64,000 nt of DNA from JAXLQL01 sp046331625. GTDB lineage: Bacteria; Acidobacteriota; Terriglobia; Bryobacterales; Bryobacteraceae. The notes under the pieces are model-generated. The model did not search any database. It was given only the letters and a program-made list of their open reading frames with translations, and was not told where the DNA came from. This document shows, piece by piece, positions 1 to 8,167 of the stretch. A program made the position numbers and the translations under genes. Where the stretch lies: assembly GCA_046331625.1 (NCBI GenBank), contig JAXLQL010000028.1, forward strand, positions 30,262-94,261, in the 5' to 3' direction. The stretch's first letter is position 1; each line of letters starts with the position of its first letter.

Positions 1-368
1 GTGGACATGTCCACATCGGTGACTTTGCGCGCGTGGGAGCCTTCACCGGGATCCATCAGTTCTGCCGCGTGGGCGCGCACGCGATGATCGGCGGATATGC
101 GGTGATTACGCGCGACGTGCTCCCGTATTCGCTCGTCTCGGAAGAGCGCGATGCCAAGCTGTATCGCGCCAACTCGGTGGGCTTGGAACGGTCGGGCTTC
201 GCGGCCGGCGCGATCAACCGGCTGAACAAGGCGTTTCGAGTGCTGCGCGATCCGGAAGTGAACACTTCGCGCGCCGTCGAGCGCATTCGCGCCGAAATCG
301 AGCCCGGAGCCGAGATCGACGCGCTGGTGGGCTTCATCGAATCGAGCGAGCGCGGTTTCATCAAGTGA
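1..368 (+). CDS. lpxA: UDP-N-acetylglucosamine acyltransferase LpxA, 3' part only
   Basis: The reading frame is open from base 3, so the gene enters from outside the window and only about 121 C-terminal residues are present. The piece has left-handed beta-helix hexapeptide repeats, the GH and IHQF motifs of LpxA (the GHVHIGDF and TGIHQFCRVGAH stretches), and the family's helical tail. LpxA adds the first 3-hydroxyacyl chain to UDP-GlcNAc in lipid A synthesis in the cytoplasm. The catalytic histidine that normally lies further upstream is outside the window. The stop overlaps the GTG start of lpxI by four bases, so the two are translationally coupled. The identification is firm; acyl-chain specificity cannot be read from this fragment. 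Confidence 0.93.
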   Translation, partial: GHVHIGDFARVGAFTGIHQFCRVGAHAMIGGYAVITRDVLPYSLVSEERDAKLYRANSVGLERSGFAAGAINRLNKAFRVLRDPEVNTSRAVERIRAEIEPGAEIDALVGFIESSERGFIK

Positions 369-1192
369 GCTTGCCTGCCGAGCGTTACGCGATCCTGTGC
401 GGCAATGGCCGCTTCCCGCTGCTTGCGCTGGAACAGGCGCGCCTGCTCGGGCACGAGATCGTCGCGATCGGGATCAAGGGCGAGGCGGGCCCTGAGATCG
501 AGCCGCTGGCTGCCACTACGCATTGGATCAGCGTGGCGCAACTCGGCAAGCTCATCGACATCCTGCACCGAGAGAAGATCACGCTCGCGATCTTTGCGGG
601 CCAAGTGAAGCACGTGAGTCTGTTCTCGGGCCTGACCCCCGACTGGCGCTTGGCCAAGCTCCTGTTCTCGCTCGAGCATCGCAATACGGACGCGCTGATC
701 GGCGGCGTGATCGAAGAGTTGCGCAAGGAAGGGATCGAAGTAGCCGATTCCACGGCGCTGCTCAAACCGCTCCTGGCGGGCGAGGGCGTGTTGACGCGGC
801 GCGGGCCTACCGCCGACGAAGAGAAGGAAATTCGCTATGGGCGCCGGATCGCTGCGGCGCTCTCCGGGTTTGACCTCGGCCAGAGCGTGGCCATCAGTGA
901 GCGCGCGTGCGTGGCGCTCGAAGCGATGGAAGGAACGGACGCGATGCTGCGCCGCGCGGCGGCTCTGGTGAACGGCGCCCGGATCACGCTGGTGAAGATC
1001 GCCTTGCGCGGGCACTTGTTGCGATGTGCCGGTGGCGGGCCGGCGACGATTGCGGTGATGCGCGAGACGAACGCGAGTGTGCTGGCGGTGGACGCGGGCC
1101 GGACGCTGCTGCTGGACCGCGACGAGATGCTCGCCGAAGCCGATCGCGCGCGCATCTGTGTGGTGGGCTATGCGGTCGAGGAGGGCGCATGA
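365..1192 (+). CDS. lpxI: UDP-2,3-diacylglucosamine diphosphatase LpxI
   Basis: A 275-residue protein of the LpxI (DUF1009) family. It hydrolyses UDP-2,3-diacylglucosamine to lipid X in lipid A synthesis, replacing the unrelated LpxH. The N-terminal domain opens with ILCGNGRFP (residues 10-18), followed by the AGQVKHVSLF stretch near residue 78. The C-terminal domain keeps the GGPATIAVMRE and AVDAGRTLLLD segments typical of the family. The length matches known LpxI proteins. The GTG start overlaps the lpxA stop (GTGA) and fits the operon. The order lpxA-lpxI-oxidoreductase is common in bacteria using LpxI. The call is firm from family motifs plus context. Confidence 0.93.
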   Translation: MSLPAERYAILCGNGRFPLLALEQARLLGHEIVAIGIKGEAGPEIEPLAATTHWISVAQLGKLIDILHREKITLAIFAGQVKHVSLFSGLTPDWRLAKLLFSLEHRNTDALIGGVIEELRKEGIEVADSTALLKPLLAGEGVLTRRGPTADEEKEIRYGRRIAAALSGFDLGQSVAISERACVALEAMEGTDAMLRRAAALVNGARITLVKIALRGHLLRCAGGGPATIAVMRETNASVLAVDAGRTLLLDRDEMLAEADRARICVVGYAVEEGA

Positions 1193-1270
1193 GACTCTGC
1201 CCCGCTATCGGCGCTCGCGTTGAGGTCGGTGGGAACATGCCGGTCCCGATATCAGCACTGGCTTTGCCGT

Positions 1271-1400
1271 GTAGGGCGGGCTTTAGCCAGCGCGGGACTT
1301 CAGTCCCGCTTCGGATGCGGGCACATACATTTCTGGGATTGCGGCTTCCCTGCGATGTGGGGCAGGCTTCAGCCTGCGCGGGACTTCAGTCCCGCCCGCA
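1271..1400. repeat. Two copies of the dispersed GGGACT-tca-AGTCCC intergenic repeat
   Basis: Two direct copies of a roughly 40-base unit begin at about 1271 and 1358. Each reads GTAGGGCGGGCTTTAGCC or a close variant, then GCGCGGGACTTCAGTCCCGC. The second half is a near-perfect hairpin, and the first part (GGCTTTAGCC, GGCTTCAGCC) is also palindromic. Related copies lie in other intergenic gaps of this window (about 16.7, 28.9, 49.8-50.3 and 55.2 kb). With the next element, this fills the gap between lpxI and the oxidoreductase gene. Confidence 0.85.
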
Positions 1401-1430
1401 GGCCCATCGGCAGTTTCCAACTCCGCCCGA

Positions 1431-1556
1431 TCCCGTAACCGAGGCGCGACCGTCAGGGAGCGGTGAACAGTCGAGTGCGGCACCGCTTGCTGACGCGCGC
1501 GGCTCGGTAACGGGCGGGACTGAAGTCCCGCGCAGGCTAAAGCCTGCCCCACATGC
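1431..1556. repeat. Long hairpin element plus an inverted copy of the intergenic repeat
   Basis: CCGTAACCGAG at 1433-1443 is the near-perfect reverse complement of CTCGGTAACGG at 1503-1513. Inside this pair, a GCGCGACCGTCAGGGAGCGG arm faces CCGCTTGCTGACGCGCGC, so about 80 bases could fold into one long hairpin. It is followed at 1514-1556 by the repeat unit in opposite orientation (GCGGGACTGAAGTCCCGC, then GCAGGCTAAAGCCTGCCCC). No gene is visible here. The structure looks like a REP or MITE-type element rather than a terminator. Confidence 0.7.
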
Positions 1557-1574
1557 GACAGCCGCGGAGGCCGC

Positions 1575-2537
1575 ATGAGCGGACCTAGAGTCGCCGTCAT
1601 CGGCTGCGGGAGCTTCGGCCGCAATCACCTCCGTGTCGTCTCCTCCACCCCTGGAGCCACCCTCACTCACGCCATCGACTCGGACCTCGACCGTGCCCAA
1701 AAAGCCGCTGCCGAATTCGGTGCTGCCCGCCCCTCGGCCGACTGGCGCGACGCCATCGGCCACGCCGACGCCGCGATCATCGCCGCGCCGACCACCGCCC
1801 ATGCCGAGATCGGAACGGCCCTCCTTGCGGCCGGACTCGACATCCTCGTGGAAAAGCCCATCGCGGATTCCTCCGAAGGAGCGCAACGTTTGGTCGAGGC
1901 CGGACGTCTCAACGCTAGAATCCTGCAAGTGGGGCACCTCGAACGCTTCAATCCGGCCGTGGTGGCGCTGCGTCGCGTGGCGAAGCTACCGCTGTTTTTC
2001 GAGATCCACCGCATGAATCAGTTCGCGCCGCGCTCGCTTGATGTGGACGTGGTGCTCGACCTCATGATCCATGACATCGACCTCGTGCTGGCCCTCACCG
2101 GCCAAATGCCCGAGGAAGTGCGCGCGGCCGGAATCCGAATCTTGTCGGAGAAGGTGGATATCGCCAACGTCCGCCTCGCGTTCCCCAACGGCTGCGTGGC
2201 CAACCTGACGGCCAGCCGCGTCTCCACCGAGCGTGTGCGCAAGATGCGCATGTTCCAGCCGCATCAATACATTTCCGTCGACTACGGCCGGCAGGATGGG
2301 GTTGCGTTCACGGTCGGCGAGAACCGCCAGATCGGCTTCGAGCAATTGTCCGCCGAGCGGAAGGAACCGCTGGTGGCGCAATGGGAGGCCTTCCTCGAAT
2401 GCGTCCGCACCCGTCAGGAGCCGCAAGCCGGCGGTGAGGCCGCCACGCGCGCCCTCGCGGTGTGTCTCGACATTCTTGATAAGATCGAGGTGCACGCCGA
2501 GCGTGTGAACCTCACGTTGAGCCAATATGCGGTCTGA
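1575..2537 (+). CDS. Gfo/Idh/MocA-family NAD(P)-dependent oxidoreductase, possibly GnnA-like
   Basis: A 320-residue cytoplasmic protein with an N-terminal Rossmann fold (VAVIGCGSFGRNH, residues 5-17), the family motif EKPIA near residue 95, and a C-terminal alpha/beta domain from about residue 125. A GGAGG ribosome site precedes the ATG. In several phyla an oxidoreductase of this family lies directly after lpxA/lpxI. In some bacteria the equivalent enzyme, GnnA, oxidises UDP-GlcNAc at C3 for 2,3-diamino lipid A. That role is only an inference from position: no aminotransferase partner (GnnB) is visible, and LpxA upstream is partial. Family assignment is firm, substrate unknown. Confidence 0.8.
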   Translation: MSGPRVAVIGCGSFGRNHLRVVSSTPGATLTHAIDSDLDRAQKAAAEFGAARPSADWRDAIGHADAAIIAAPTTAHAEIGTALLAAGLDILVEKPIADSSEGAQRLVEAGRLNARILQVGHLERFNPAVVALRRVAKLPLFFEIHRMNQFAPRSLDVDVVLDLMIHDIDLVLALTGQMPEEVRAAGIRILSEKVDIANVRLAFPNGCVANLTASRVSTERVRKMRMFQPHQYISVDYGRQDGVAFTVGENRQIGFEQLSAERKEPLVAQWEAFLECVRTRQEPQAGGEAATRALAVCLDILDKIEVHAERVNLTLSQYAV

Positions 2538-3612
2538 GCCGGAACAAGCAGTATCCGAACCCCGGCTATTCCTGCTCGGCCAGTACTCGGCCATGGAGCC
2601 GCCCAAGCGTGGGCTGGCCGCGGCCGGCTCGCTCCTGGTCCACATTCTGCTGGGCATCGGCTTGGTGACCATTCCGCTCACGGTTCCGGCGGCGCGAGTG
2701 GCGCATCTGGCGCCCGAGTACAGGGTGGTGCCGCTGATCGCGCCTCCTCCCGCCGAGCTCACACAAAAGGATCCCAACAAGACCAAGCCCGCCCTGGAAG
2801 TGAATCTCCAAGGGCTATTGAATCGCCCGACTCCCCAGCCGCAGACGCCGCCCCGGCCCTCGTCGACTCAGCCCGCCGCGCCCAGAAAGTTCGAAGGTCC
2901 GCCGAAGGTAGCCGCGGAGGCTCCCAAGCCGATGATCGAAGCTCCCAAGCTCGACCTCGGCTCGCGCCAGACCGGCGAACTCGAAGCCCGGAATCTCCCG
3001 GGGGTTGGCACGCAGACCCCCTTGCCTCCCACTCCACCCCAGATCCAGCCCGAGGAGAAGCCAAAGCTCGCATTCGAGCGGCCGGGCGCAAACATGGGGA
3101 GCCCGAACAATTCCGGGATCGCGCAGGGGAGAATGCCCACCCCGCAGCGGTCGTCTGTGGATGACGCCATGCGCCAGGTGGCTCGCGGCGGTGGCGGCGG
3201 ACTGGTGGTCGGCGACATCGGAGAAGGCGTAGGCGGCTTGGGCGAATCGCTGAACAACCCAGCCGCTCCGCTCAAGAATGCCAGTGCCCTCGAGTTGCTG
3301 AGCGACCCGCAAGGCGTGGACTTCAAGCCCTACCTGATCCGCATTTTGTCGTCTGTGCGGCGCAACTGGTTCGCCGTGATGCCCGAGAGTGCGCGCCTCG
3401 GCAGGCGTGGCAAGGTGTTGATTCAATTCGCGATCAACAAAGACGGCAGTGTGCCGAAATTGGTGATCGCCGGGCCCAGTGGGTCAGAGGCGCTGGACCG
3501 GGCGGCCGTGGCGGGCGTCAGTGCGTCGAACCCTTTTCCGCCGCTGCCCATGGAGTTCAAGGGCAACCAGGTGCGGCTCCAGTTCACCTTCTCGTACAAC
3601 ATTCCGAAATGA
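2527..3612 (+). CDS. TonB-family energy transducer protein
   Basis: A 361-residue protein with one N-terminal membrane segment (about residues 28-50), a long Pro/Lys/Glu-rich middle region (about 75-190) that would span the periplasm, and a C-terminal TonB domain from about residue 270. That domain carries VRRNWFAVMPESARLG and later GKVLIQFAINKDGSV. This is the layout of TonB proteins, which pass proton-motive energy from the inner membrane to outer-membrane receptors. The start overlaps the upstream gene by 11 bases. No exbB or exbD is in the window. The three giant receptors elsewhere here are possible clients, by inference only. Confidence 0.8.
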   Translation: MRSEPEQAVSEPRLFLLGQYSAMEPPKRGLAAAGSLLVHILLGIGLVTIPLTVPAARVAHLAPEYRVVPLIAPPPAELTQKDPNKTKPALEVNLQGLLNRPTPQPQTPPRPSSTQPAAPRKFEGPPKVAAEAPKPMIEAPKLDLGSRQTGELEARNLPGVGTQTPLPPTPPQIQPEEKPKLAFERPGANMGSPNNSGIAQGRMPTPQRSSVDDAMRQVARGGGGGLVVGDIGEGVGGLGESLNNPAAPLKNASALELLSDPQGVDFKPYLIRILSSVRRNWFAVMPESARLGRRGKVLIQFAINKDGSVPKLVIAGPSGSEALDRAAVAGVSASNPFPPLPMEFKGNQVRLQFTFSYNIPK

Positions 3613-3619
3613 GGTTGCA

Positions 3620-3823
3620 ATGACCTCCGCGAGCCTCACCAAGGCGCTGATCGCCTATGCGGCCCTGGCCCTTCTAGGGTCTTTGCTCGTTTCCGGGCGT
3701 GTTCTGGCGGCGCTGTTGATTTTCCTAGGTGGTTTGGTTGCAAAGAGTTACATCGCCTGGCGGATTGCCGAAGACGAGCGCAAGACGGCCCGGTCGGACA
3801 AGGAAAACCCTGAGGTGAATTGA
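3620..3823 (+). CDS. Small two-helix membrane protein
   Basis: A 67-residue ORF starting 7 bases after the TonB-like gene, at an ATG preceded by GAGG. It has two hydrophobic stretches (about residues 9-24 and 27-43), then a charged tail (RIAEDERKTARSDKENP). The spacing suggests translation from the tonB-like mRNA. I recognise no family. Its proximity suggests a membrane role linked to the transducer, but nothing in the sequence proves it. A longer in-frame start upstream would lie inside the tonB-like gene and is less likely. Confidence 0.5.
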   Translation: MTSASLTKALIAYAALALLGSLLVSGRVLAALLIFLGGLVAKSYIAWRIAEDERKTARSDKENPEVN

Positions 3824-4254
3824 CCGAGGGCACTTAAGGTCTCTATCCAACTTACTTTGGCCGGGCTTCGTGGGAAATTAGTCAAAGAGTGGCATGAGCT
3901 AGGACAACTGCCCAATACGTCAGGTGCCGATTCGGTACTCCAGTCCCGAAAGAGACTACGAATCGATACCGAAATGAAACCGAGTCCCAGGATGAACTCA
4001 GGCAAGGGCAGGGACGACGAGGAAGTGTCCACCGTATGACTCCCCTAAGTAGTTGGGAGCATGGGGTTTGGAATTGCTGATCAGGCCACGCTAAGTGGTT
4101 GCGGGGAAGGGTTCGGTTTGGTGATCGGGTTGCTTGTAATCGATCATCGGGCGATCAGCCCGGCAAGCGGCACCCGCTGAAAGAGAGAGCGGCGGGAGAG
4201 AGACCGCATCGTTATCGCTTCGGTGATTTCACAACTGTGAGGAGAGTTGCGTCC
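3824..4254. other. Intergenic region before the sigma factor; no gene seen
   Basis: About 430 bases without a convincing gene. A 60-codon TTG-started frame at 3857-4039 has no recognisable features. The leader just before the sigma gene contains GAGGAGA at about 4240, which serves as its ribosome site. I see no known riboswitch pattern. Confidence 0.5.
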
Positions 4255-5277
4255 ATGCGAACCAAGAGTGCTTTGAATACTGGAGCTGCGTCCAGACCCG
4301 CGGTACGGGGAGGGCGGGCGCGCACGGCGCCGAAGCAACCTACGATATCCACCCGTCATTCGGCGAAACACGCCGCTGGCCACGTGAGCGAACCGCTCAC
4401 CGCATCTGAGCCGGCAGTCGCCGTCCTCGACGAGCCCGACGCTCCGCAGGCGGGTCTCCTCGCGACCCTCGAGATCGAAGCCATGATTCTCGAAGCCGAG
4501 CCGGTGGGCATTCCCGAGCCGGTGGCTCCGGTGGAACTCACTCCCGCGTCTCCAGTGGCGCGGCGCGACAAAGTCGTTCTCGAGCACCTGCCGCTGGTCA
4601 AGGCGATCGCGGTTCGCGTCCACGAGAATCTGCCGGTACACGTTGACCTCGATGACTTGGTCCACGCCGGTATCCTCGGCCTATTCGATGCCGTGAACAA
4701 GTTCGATCCTGAAAAGCAGGTTGCGTTTTCGAGCTACGCCAAGCACCGCATCAAGGGCGCCATCCTCGATAGCCTCCGCCAGCTCGACTGGGCTTCGCGC
4801 GACCTGCGCCGCCGCCACAAGCAGGTAGAAGCAGCCACGCGTGACCTGACCGCCGAGTTGCAACGCTCGCCCACCGACGCCGAACTCGCCGAGAAGCTCG
4901 GAGTAGAGGAAAGCCGCTGGCGCCAGATGATGGTGGATCTCCGCAACGTGGGTCTCATCTCGGCTTCCACGCGTAGCCAGGATGGCGACGATCTGCCCCC
5001 CCCGGATTTTCCGTCGGGTCCGGACACCCAGCCTGATCTGATGTGCGTCCGCGAGCAGATGCGGGCGATGCTCACCGACGCCATGCAGACGCTGCCAGAG
5101 CGCTACCAGAAGGTGGTGGTGCTCTACTACAGCAACGAGATGACGATGAAGGAAATAGGCGGCGTGCTCGGGATCAACGAGAGCCGCGTGTCGCAGATCC
5201 ACAAGTCGGCGCTCGAGAAGATGGCCACGGCGTTAGGTACTGCGGGGATCACTTCGAGTCTGGCGTTCGCCGACTGA
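4255..5277 (+). CDS. RNA polymerase sigma factor, FliA/WhiG type
   Basis: With the ATG at 4255 (preceded by GAGGAGA) the protein is 340 residues. Residues 1-95 are a poorly conserved Ala/Pro-rich extension. Sigma region 2 starts near residue 105 (LPLVKAIAVRVHENLP) and contains DLVHAGILGLFDAVNKFD and FSSYAKHRIKGAILDSLR. Region 3 follows (RSPTDAELAEKLGV), and region 4 near the C-terminus holds the helix-turn-helix MTMKEIGGVLGINESRVSQ. This is the FliA/WhiG branch of sigma-70 proteins, which direct RNA polymerase to motility or developmental promoters. No flagellar gene is in the window, so the regulon is unknown. The N-terminal extension is longer than in FliA itself. Confidence 0.9.
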   Translation: MRTKSALNTGAASRPAVRGGRARTAPKQPTISTRHSAKHAAGHVSEPLTASEPAVAVLDEPDAPQAGLLATLEIEAMILEAEPVGIPEPVAPVELTPASPVARRDKVVLEHLPLVKAIAVRVHENLPVHVDLDDLVHAGILGLFDAVNKFDPEKQVAFSSYAKHRIKGAILDSLRQLDWASRDLRRRHKQVEAATRDLTAELQRSPTDAELAEKLGVEESRWRQMMVDLRNVGLISASTRSQDGDDLPPPDFPSGPDTQPDLMCVREQMRAMLTDAMQTLPERYQKVVVLYYSNEMTMKEIGGVLGINESRVSQIHKSALEKMATALGTAGITSSLAFAD

Positions 5278-5720
5278 TCGCCGTTCGCAGCCTGCGGCGG
5301 CGCTGCGTGTCGATTCCTACAACGATTCCTATGACGGGACTGTGCCGAAAGGTGCCTTCTCTGGTCGCGTATCCGACCCTTGCCTCTTCGAGCCGGCGCG
5401 CCTCTGTTGAGGACCGCAAGCCGGAGGAGCGCTCGAAGTTCGGCTCCGAAATCGAGCCTAAGAGCATTGGCGATGGGTGGGGTCCTATTCAGGCTATGGG
5501 GTCGGTCTAGCGCTGGCTGGAGACCTGCCTCACGATACTGTGAGATCTGAAATAGCCAAGACGTCATCAGAAAGGCCGTCAGGTGTATACTGAACGGAGC
5601 CGGATTGCAATGGAAATCCACGGCTAAGTTCGTGCTTTGCCCTATGGGAAAGCCGAGGGCCCTGCAGGGGTAGCCCGAGCAGCTAGAGAGCCGACGTGAT
5701 TCTGAGGAGACGAAACTAGC
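5278..5720. other. Intergenic region with possible promoter; no gene seen
   Basis: About 440 bases without a supportable gene. A short inverted repeat CTCAC-6-GTGAG lies at 5529-5544, and a TATACT box at 5586-5591 could be the -10 of a promoter for the downstream secreted-protein gene. No good -35 is visible. GAGGAGA at 5704-5710 is the likely ribosome site of that gene. Confidence 0.4.
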
Positions 5721-7688
5721 ATGAAGATGCGGGGATCAGCCTTTGCCGCCCTGGCGTTGACGGCAAATGTTTCAGCGAGCTTGGCTTCCGCCCAATCGAT
5801 CACGCTGAAAGTGCCGGGAGCGTCCCAAATCCAGTTGGCAGGGCGCACTTCGTCGTCGGAGTTCTACGGCGGTTCTAACAGAGATCCGTTTGGAGTGGCA
5901 GCTGTCGACCGCGTGCCGCAAGACTCACCGGTGCTCGCAGACCTGAGACTCACTTCTGGTCAAGCCATCCGGTTCACGGCGACTGGACAAGTTGATCTGA
6001 ATCCGCAGGCTCGGACTGGCCAGCGGCTCGCAGGGCCGTCCGGCACAAACTTCGGCTTCAGGCTTGACGGTCCTAACCGCTCTTTCTCCAGCTTTAGTGC
6101 CATTTCAGCTCGTCACGGTTCGCTGATCGGAATCTTTGAGAATGGAACCGTTCAAGGCGTGCCGTACGACGTCAACTTCCTTAGCGCATCAGAGATGCTT
6201 GCGCTCGTTGAACCTCGCGTGAACCAGCCGTTCTTGATTGGCGATGGGAAGACGCCCGATGGTAGGGAGCGGACGTTCATTGTTCCGAGCGGTTCCCAGC
6301 GTCTCTACCTTGGGGTACTCGATCAACCAGTGTCAGATAACCAGGGGGAGTTTAGCGTAGACGTCTCGATAGTTCCAAAGCCAAGCCTCGCATCGCAGAT
6401 CCAAAATCCCATCCGTGTCCTCGGGACTTCCAACATCATGTTGGCTGACTTGGCAGAGGCGAAGGCGTGGAACGGCCGGGATTCTGTTCCGTGGAATTCA
6501 CCTCCCTCGATCAATGTCCAGCAGTTTCAAACTCAGAGCGTTAAGATAAGCGCCACGGGAGCGGTTGATCTGAGCAGCACTCTCACCAATGTAGGGCCTA
6601 ATGGCACTGGGTCCAACGTTTTGACGCGGCCGAACGGTCCTCTTGGAAGAGATTTCTTGGGCAACGGGCGAGGCTTCAGCGGCATTGACGCGCCTCGGGG
6701 GGCGCTGATTGGTGCGTTCGTGAGTGAGCAATTCAATTCCGATCTTAATCTTAGCTTCCAGTCTGATTTTTCGACTTCTGCTCGCCGAAACGCGAACCCT
6801 CAGACGCCACGACTCCAGGAGCTGTTCTTTATCGGCAACGGACGCACGGATACTGGAGTACAGAAGGACTTCGTCATTCCAGCCGGTGCTACTCGACTGT
6901 TTCTTGGAATTCACGAAGGCGACGGCGATGCTGGCATCGCCTCTGACAACTATGGAGCCTTCACGGTTACCCTCAGCCCGAATGCGCCCGCTACGCCACG
7001 CCTCCCACTCACCGGCGCTGTCAATAGCATTGCGAACGGCTCGGCCCCTTTTTCGCCAGGAACCCTCGTGGTCATCTCTGGATCGAACTTCGCCGAGACT
7101 ACAACCATTGCTGACCGCCTTCCGATCCCTACCTCGCTCGCTGGCACCAAGGTGCTTTTCGATCTGATATCGGCTCCCGTCTTTAGGGTTTCGCCATCTC
7201 AAATCACCGCACAGGTGCCATTCGAGCTTGCCGGGGAATCAACGCAACTCGTCGTTCAGCGTGACGGCGTGCCGAGCGTGCCGATCACCCTCCAGTTGAC
7301 GCCCTACGCTCCAGGGATTATCAGTCTAGACGGGAGATCGGGCGTTGTTTGGCGAGCTGAGACTGGCGAATTGGTCGGGAGCTCGCGTCCCGCGCGATCA
7401 GGCGATGCTTTGTCGCTCTACGCAATTGGGGTTGGCGCGACCAGGGATCCTGTAGGAAGCGGTGATCCACCCCCGTCAGAAGGGGTGATTGCGGCCTCGG
7501 CTCCGGTCAGCGTCATAGTGGAAGGAGCCGAAACTGAAGCTACTTTCGCTGGCCTTGCACCTGGCCTTGTCGGGATCTACCAGATCAACTTCGTCGTCCC
7601 GCCTGGCCTTGGGAGTGGCCTCCGTCCTCTGCGAATCAAGGTTGCCGGAGTTCCTTCCAACATCGTTCTACTACCGATCCAGAACTAA
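5721..7688 (+). CDS. Secreted protein with two LecA/PA-IL-like domains and a Solibacter-type C-terminal domain
   Basis: A 655-residue protein with a signal peptide (about residues 1-24). Two copies of a roughly 195-residue domain follow (about 25-215 and 230-425). Each has an ATGxVDL stretch, a LIGxF element, then FxIGDGK/FFIGNGR and a closing (I)VPxGxxRLxLGxxxx motif, which resembles LecA/PA-I-type galactose-binding folds. From about residue 435 the protein matches the TIGR03437-type domain typical of Solibacter relatives (SPGTLVVISGSNFAE, VSPSQITAQVPFE, GxYQINFVVP). It is probably exported and may bind carbohydrate, by inference. Local base composition is visibly less G+C-rich than neighbouring operons. 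Confidence 0.7.
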   Translation: MKMRGSAFAALALTANVSASLASAQSITLKVPGASQIQLAGRTSSSEFYGGSNRDPFGVAAVDRVPQDSPVLADLRLTSGQAIRFTATGQVDLNPQARTGQRLAGPSGTNFGFRLDGPNRSFSSFSAISARHGSLIGIFENGTVQGVPYDVNFLSASEMLALVEPRVNQPFLIGDGKTPDGRERTFIVPSGSQRLYLGVLDQPVSDNQGEFSVDVSIVPKPSLASQIQNPIRVLGTSNIMLADLAEAKAWNGRDSVPWNSPPSINVQQFQTQSVKISATGAVDLSSTLTNVGPNGTGSNVLTRPNGPLGRDFLGNGRGFSGIDAPRGALIGAFVSEQFNSDLNLSFQSDFSTSARRNANPQTPRLQELFFIGNGRTDTGVQKDFVIPAGATRLFLGIHEGDGDAGIASDNYGAFTVTLSPNAPATPRLPLTGAVNSIANGSAPFSPGTLVVISGSNFAETTTIADRLPIPTSLAGTKVLFDLISAPVFRVSPSQITAQVPFELAGESTQLVVQRDGVPSVPITLQLTPYAPGIISLDGRSGVVWRAETGELVGSSRPARSGDALSLYAIGVGATRDPVGSGDPPPSEGVIAASAPVSVIVEGAETEATFAGLAPGLVGIYQINFVVPPGLGSGLRPLRIKVAGVPSNIVLLPIQN

Positions 7689-7775
7689 CCGCGCTTGCCG
7701 GTTCCATTCAACCTCGTCGACCTTGTCGGGTCACGAAACCGGCGACATGTGGTACTATTTCGCCCGGAGGTCAAG

Positions 7776-8051
7776 ATGGATCGTTATTCTAAAGTGCTTC
7801 TGTCAGTGATAGCGCTGATTCTCGTGGCGATGTCGTGCAAGCCGGTCAGCCAAGCCCGTAGCGGCGATGGTGAAGGCGCGCTCGCGGGAGTCCAGTTCAG
7901 CGCGAGCCTAGACTATCTCTATGCTATCGATGCACGGACGGGTCAGATCTGGCGTTATGAAGTGCCCACCGGCAAGGTAGCCTACGCAGGCCGACTGACT
8001 CAACTTGGCAGGCCCCTTGATCGAGTAACCCCGCCTCGGCCCATTCAATGA
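7776..8051 (+). CDS. Small putative lipoprotein
   Basis: A 91-residue ORF beginning at ATG 7776 with CGGAGG five bases upstream. The N-terminus is MDRYSK, then a hydrophobic stretch ending in AMSC at about residue 22, which could be a lipobox with cysteine 22 lipidated. The remainder contains YLYAIDARTGQIWRYEVPTG, which resembles one blade of a PQQ or quinoprotein-type beta-propeller. The protein ends abruptly afterwards, so it may be the truncated N-terminus of a larger secreted propeller protein. A TACTAT box about 25 bases upstream of the ATG could be a promoter element. No function can be assigned. Confidence 0.45.
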   Translation: MDRYSKVLLSVIALILVAMSCKPVSQARSGDGEGALAGVQFSASLDYLYAIDARTGQIWRYEVPTGKVAYAGRLTQLGRPLDRVTPPRPIQ

Positions 8052-8167
8052 TGTAGCGGGTCGAGCGGGTCGGGCCTTCACCCCGATCCTCAGCGGAGTG
8101 TGAAGCGGGAACTCGCGGCAACCAGTGTTGTTGGTACCGTACGAGTCGAAACAGCTTGGGTTCGCGA

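Noticed and set aside
3857..4039. A 60-codon TTG-started frame before the sigma factor
   Set aside because: No ribosome site, and mixed composition without hydrophobic or motif patterns.
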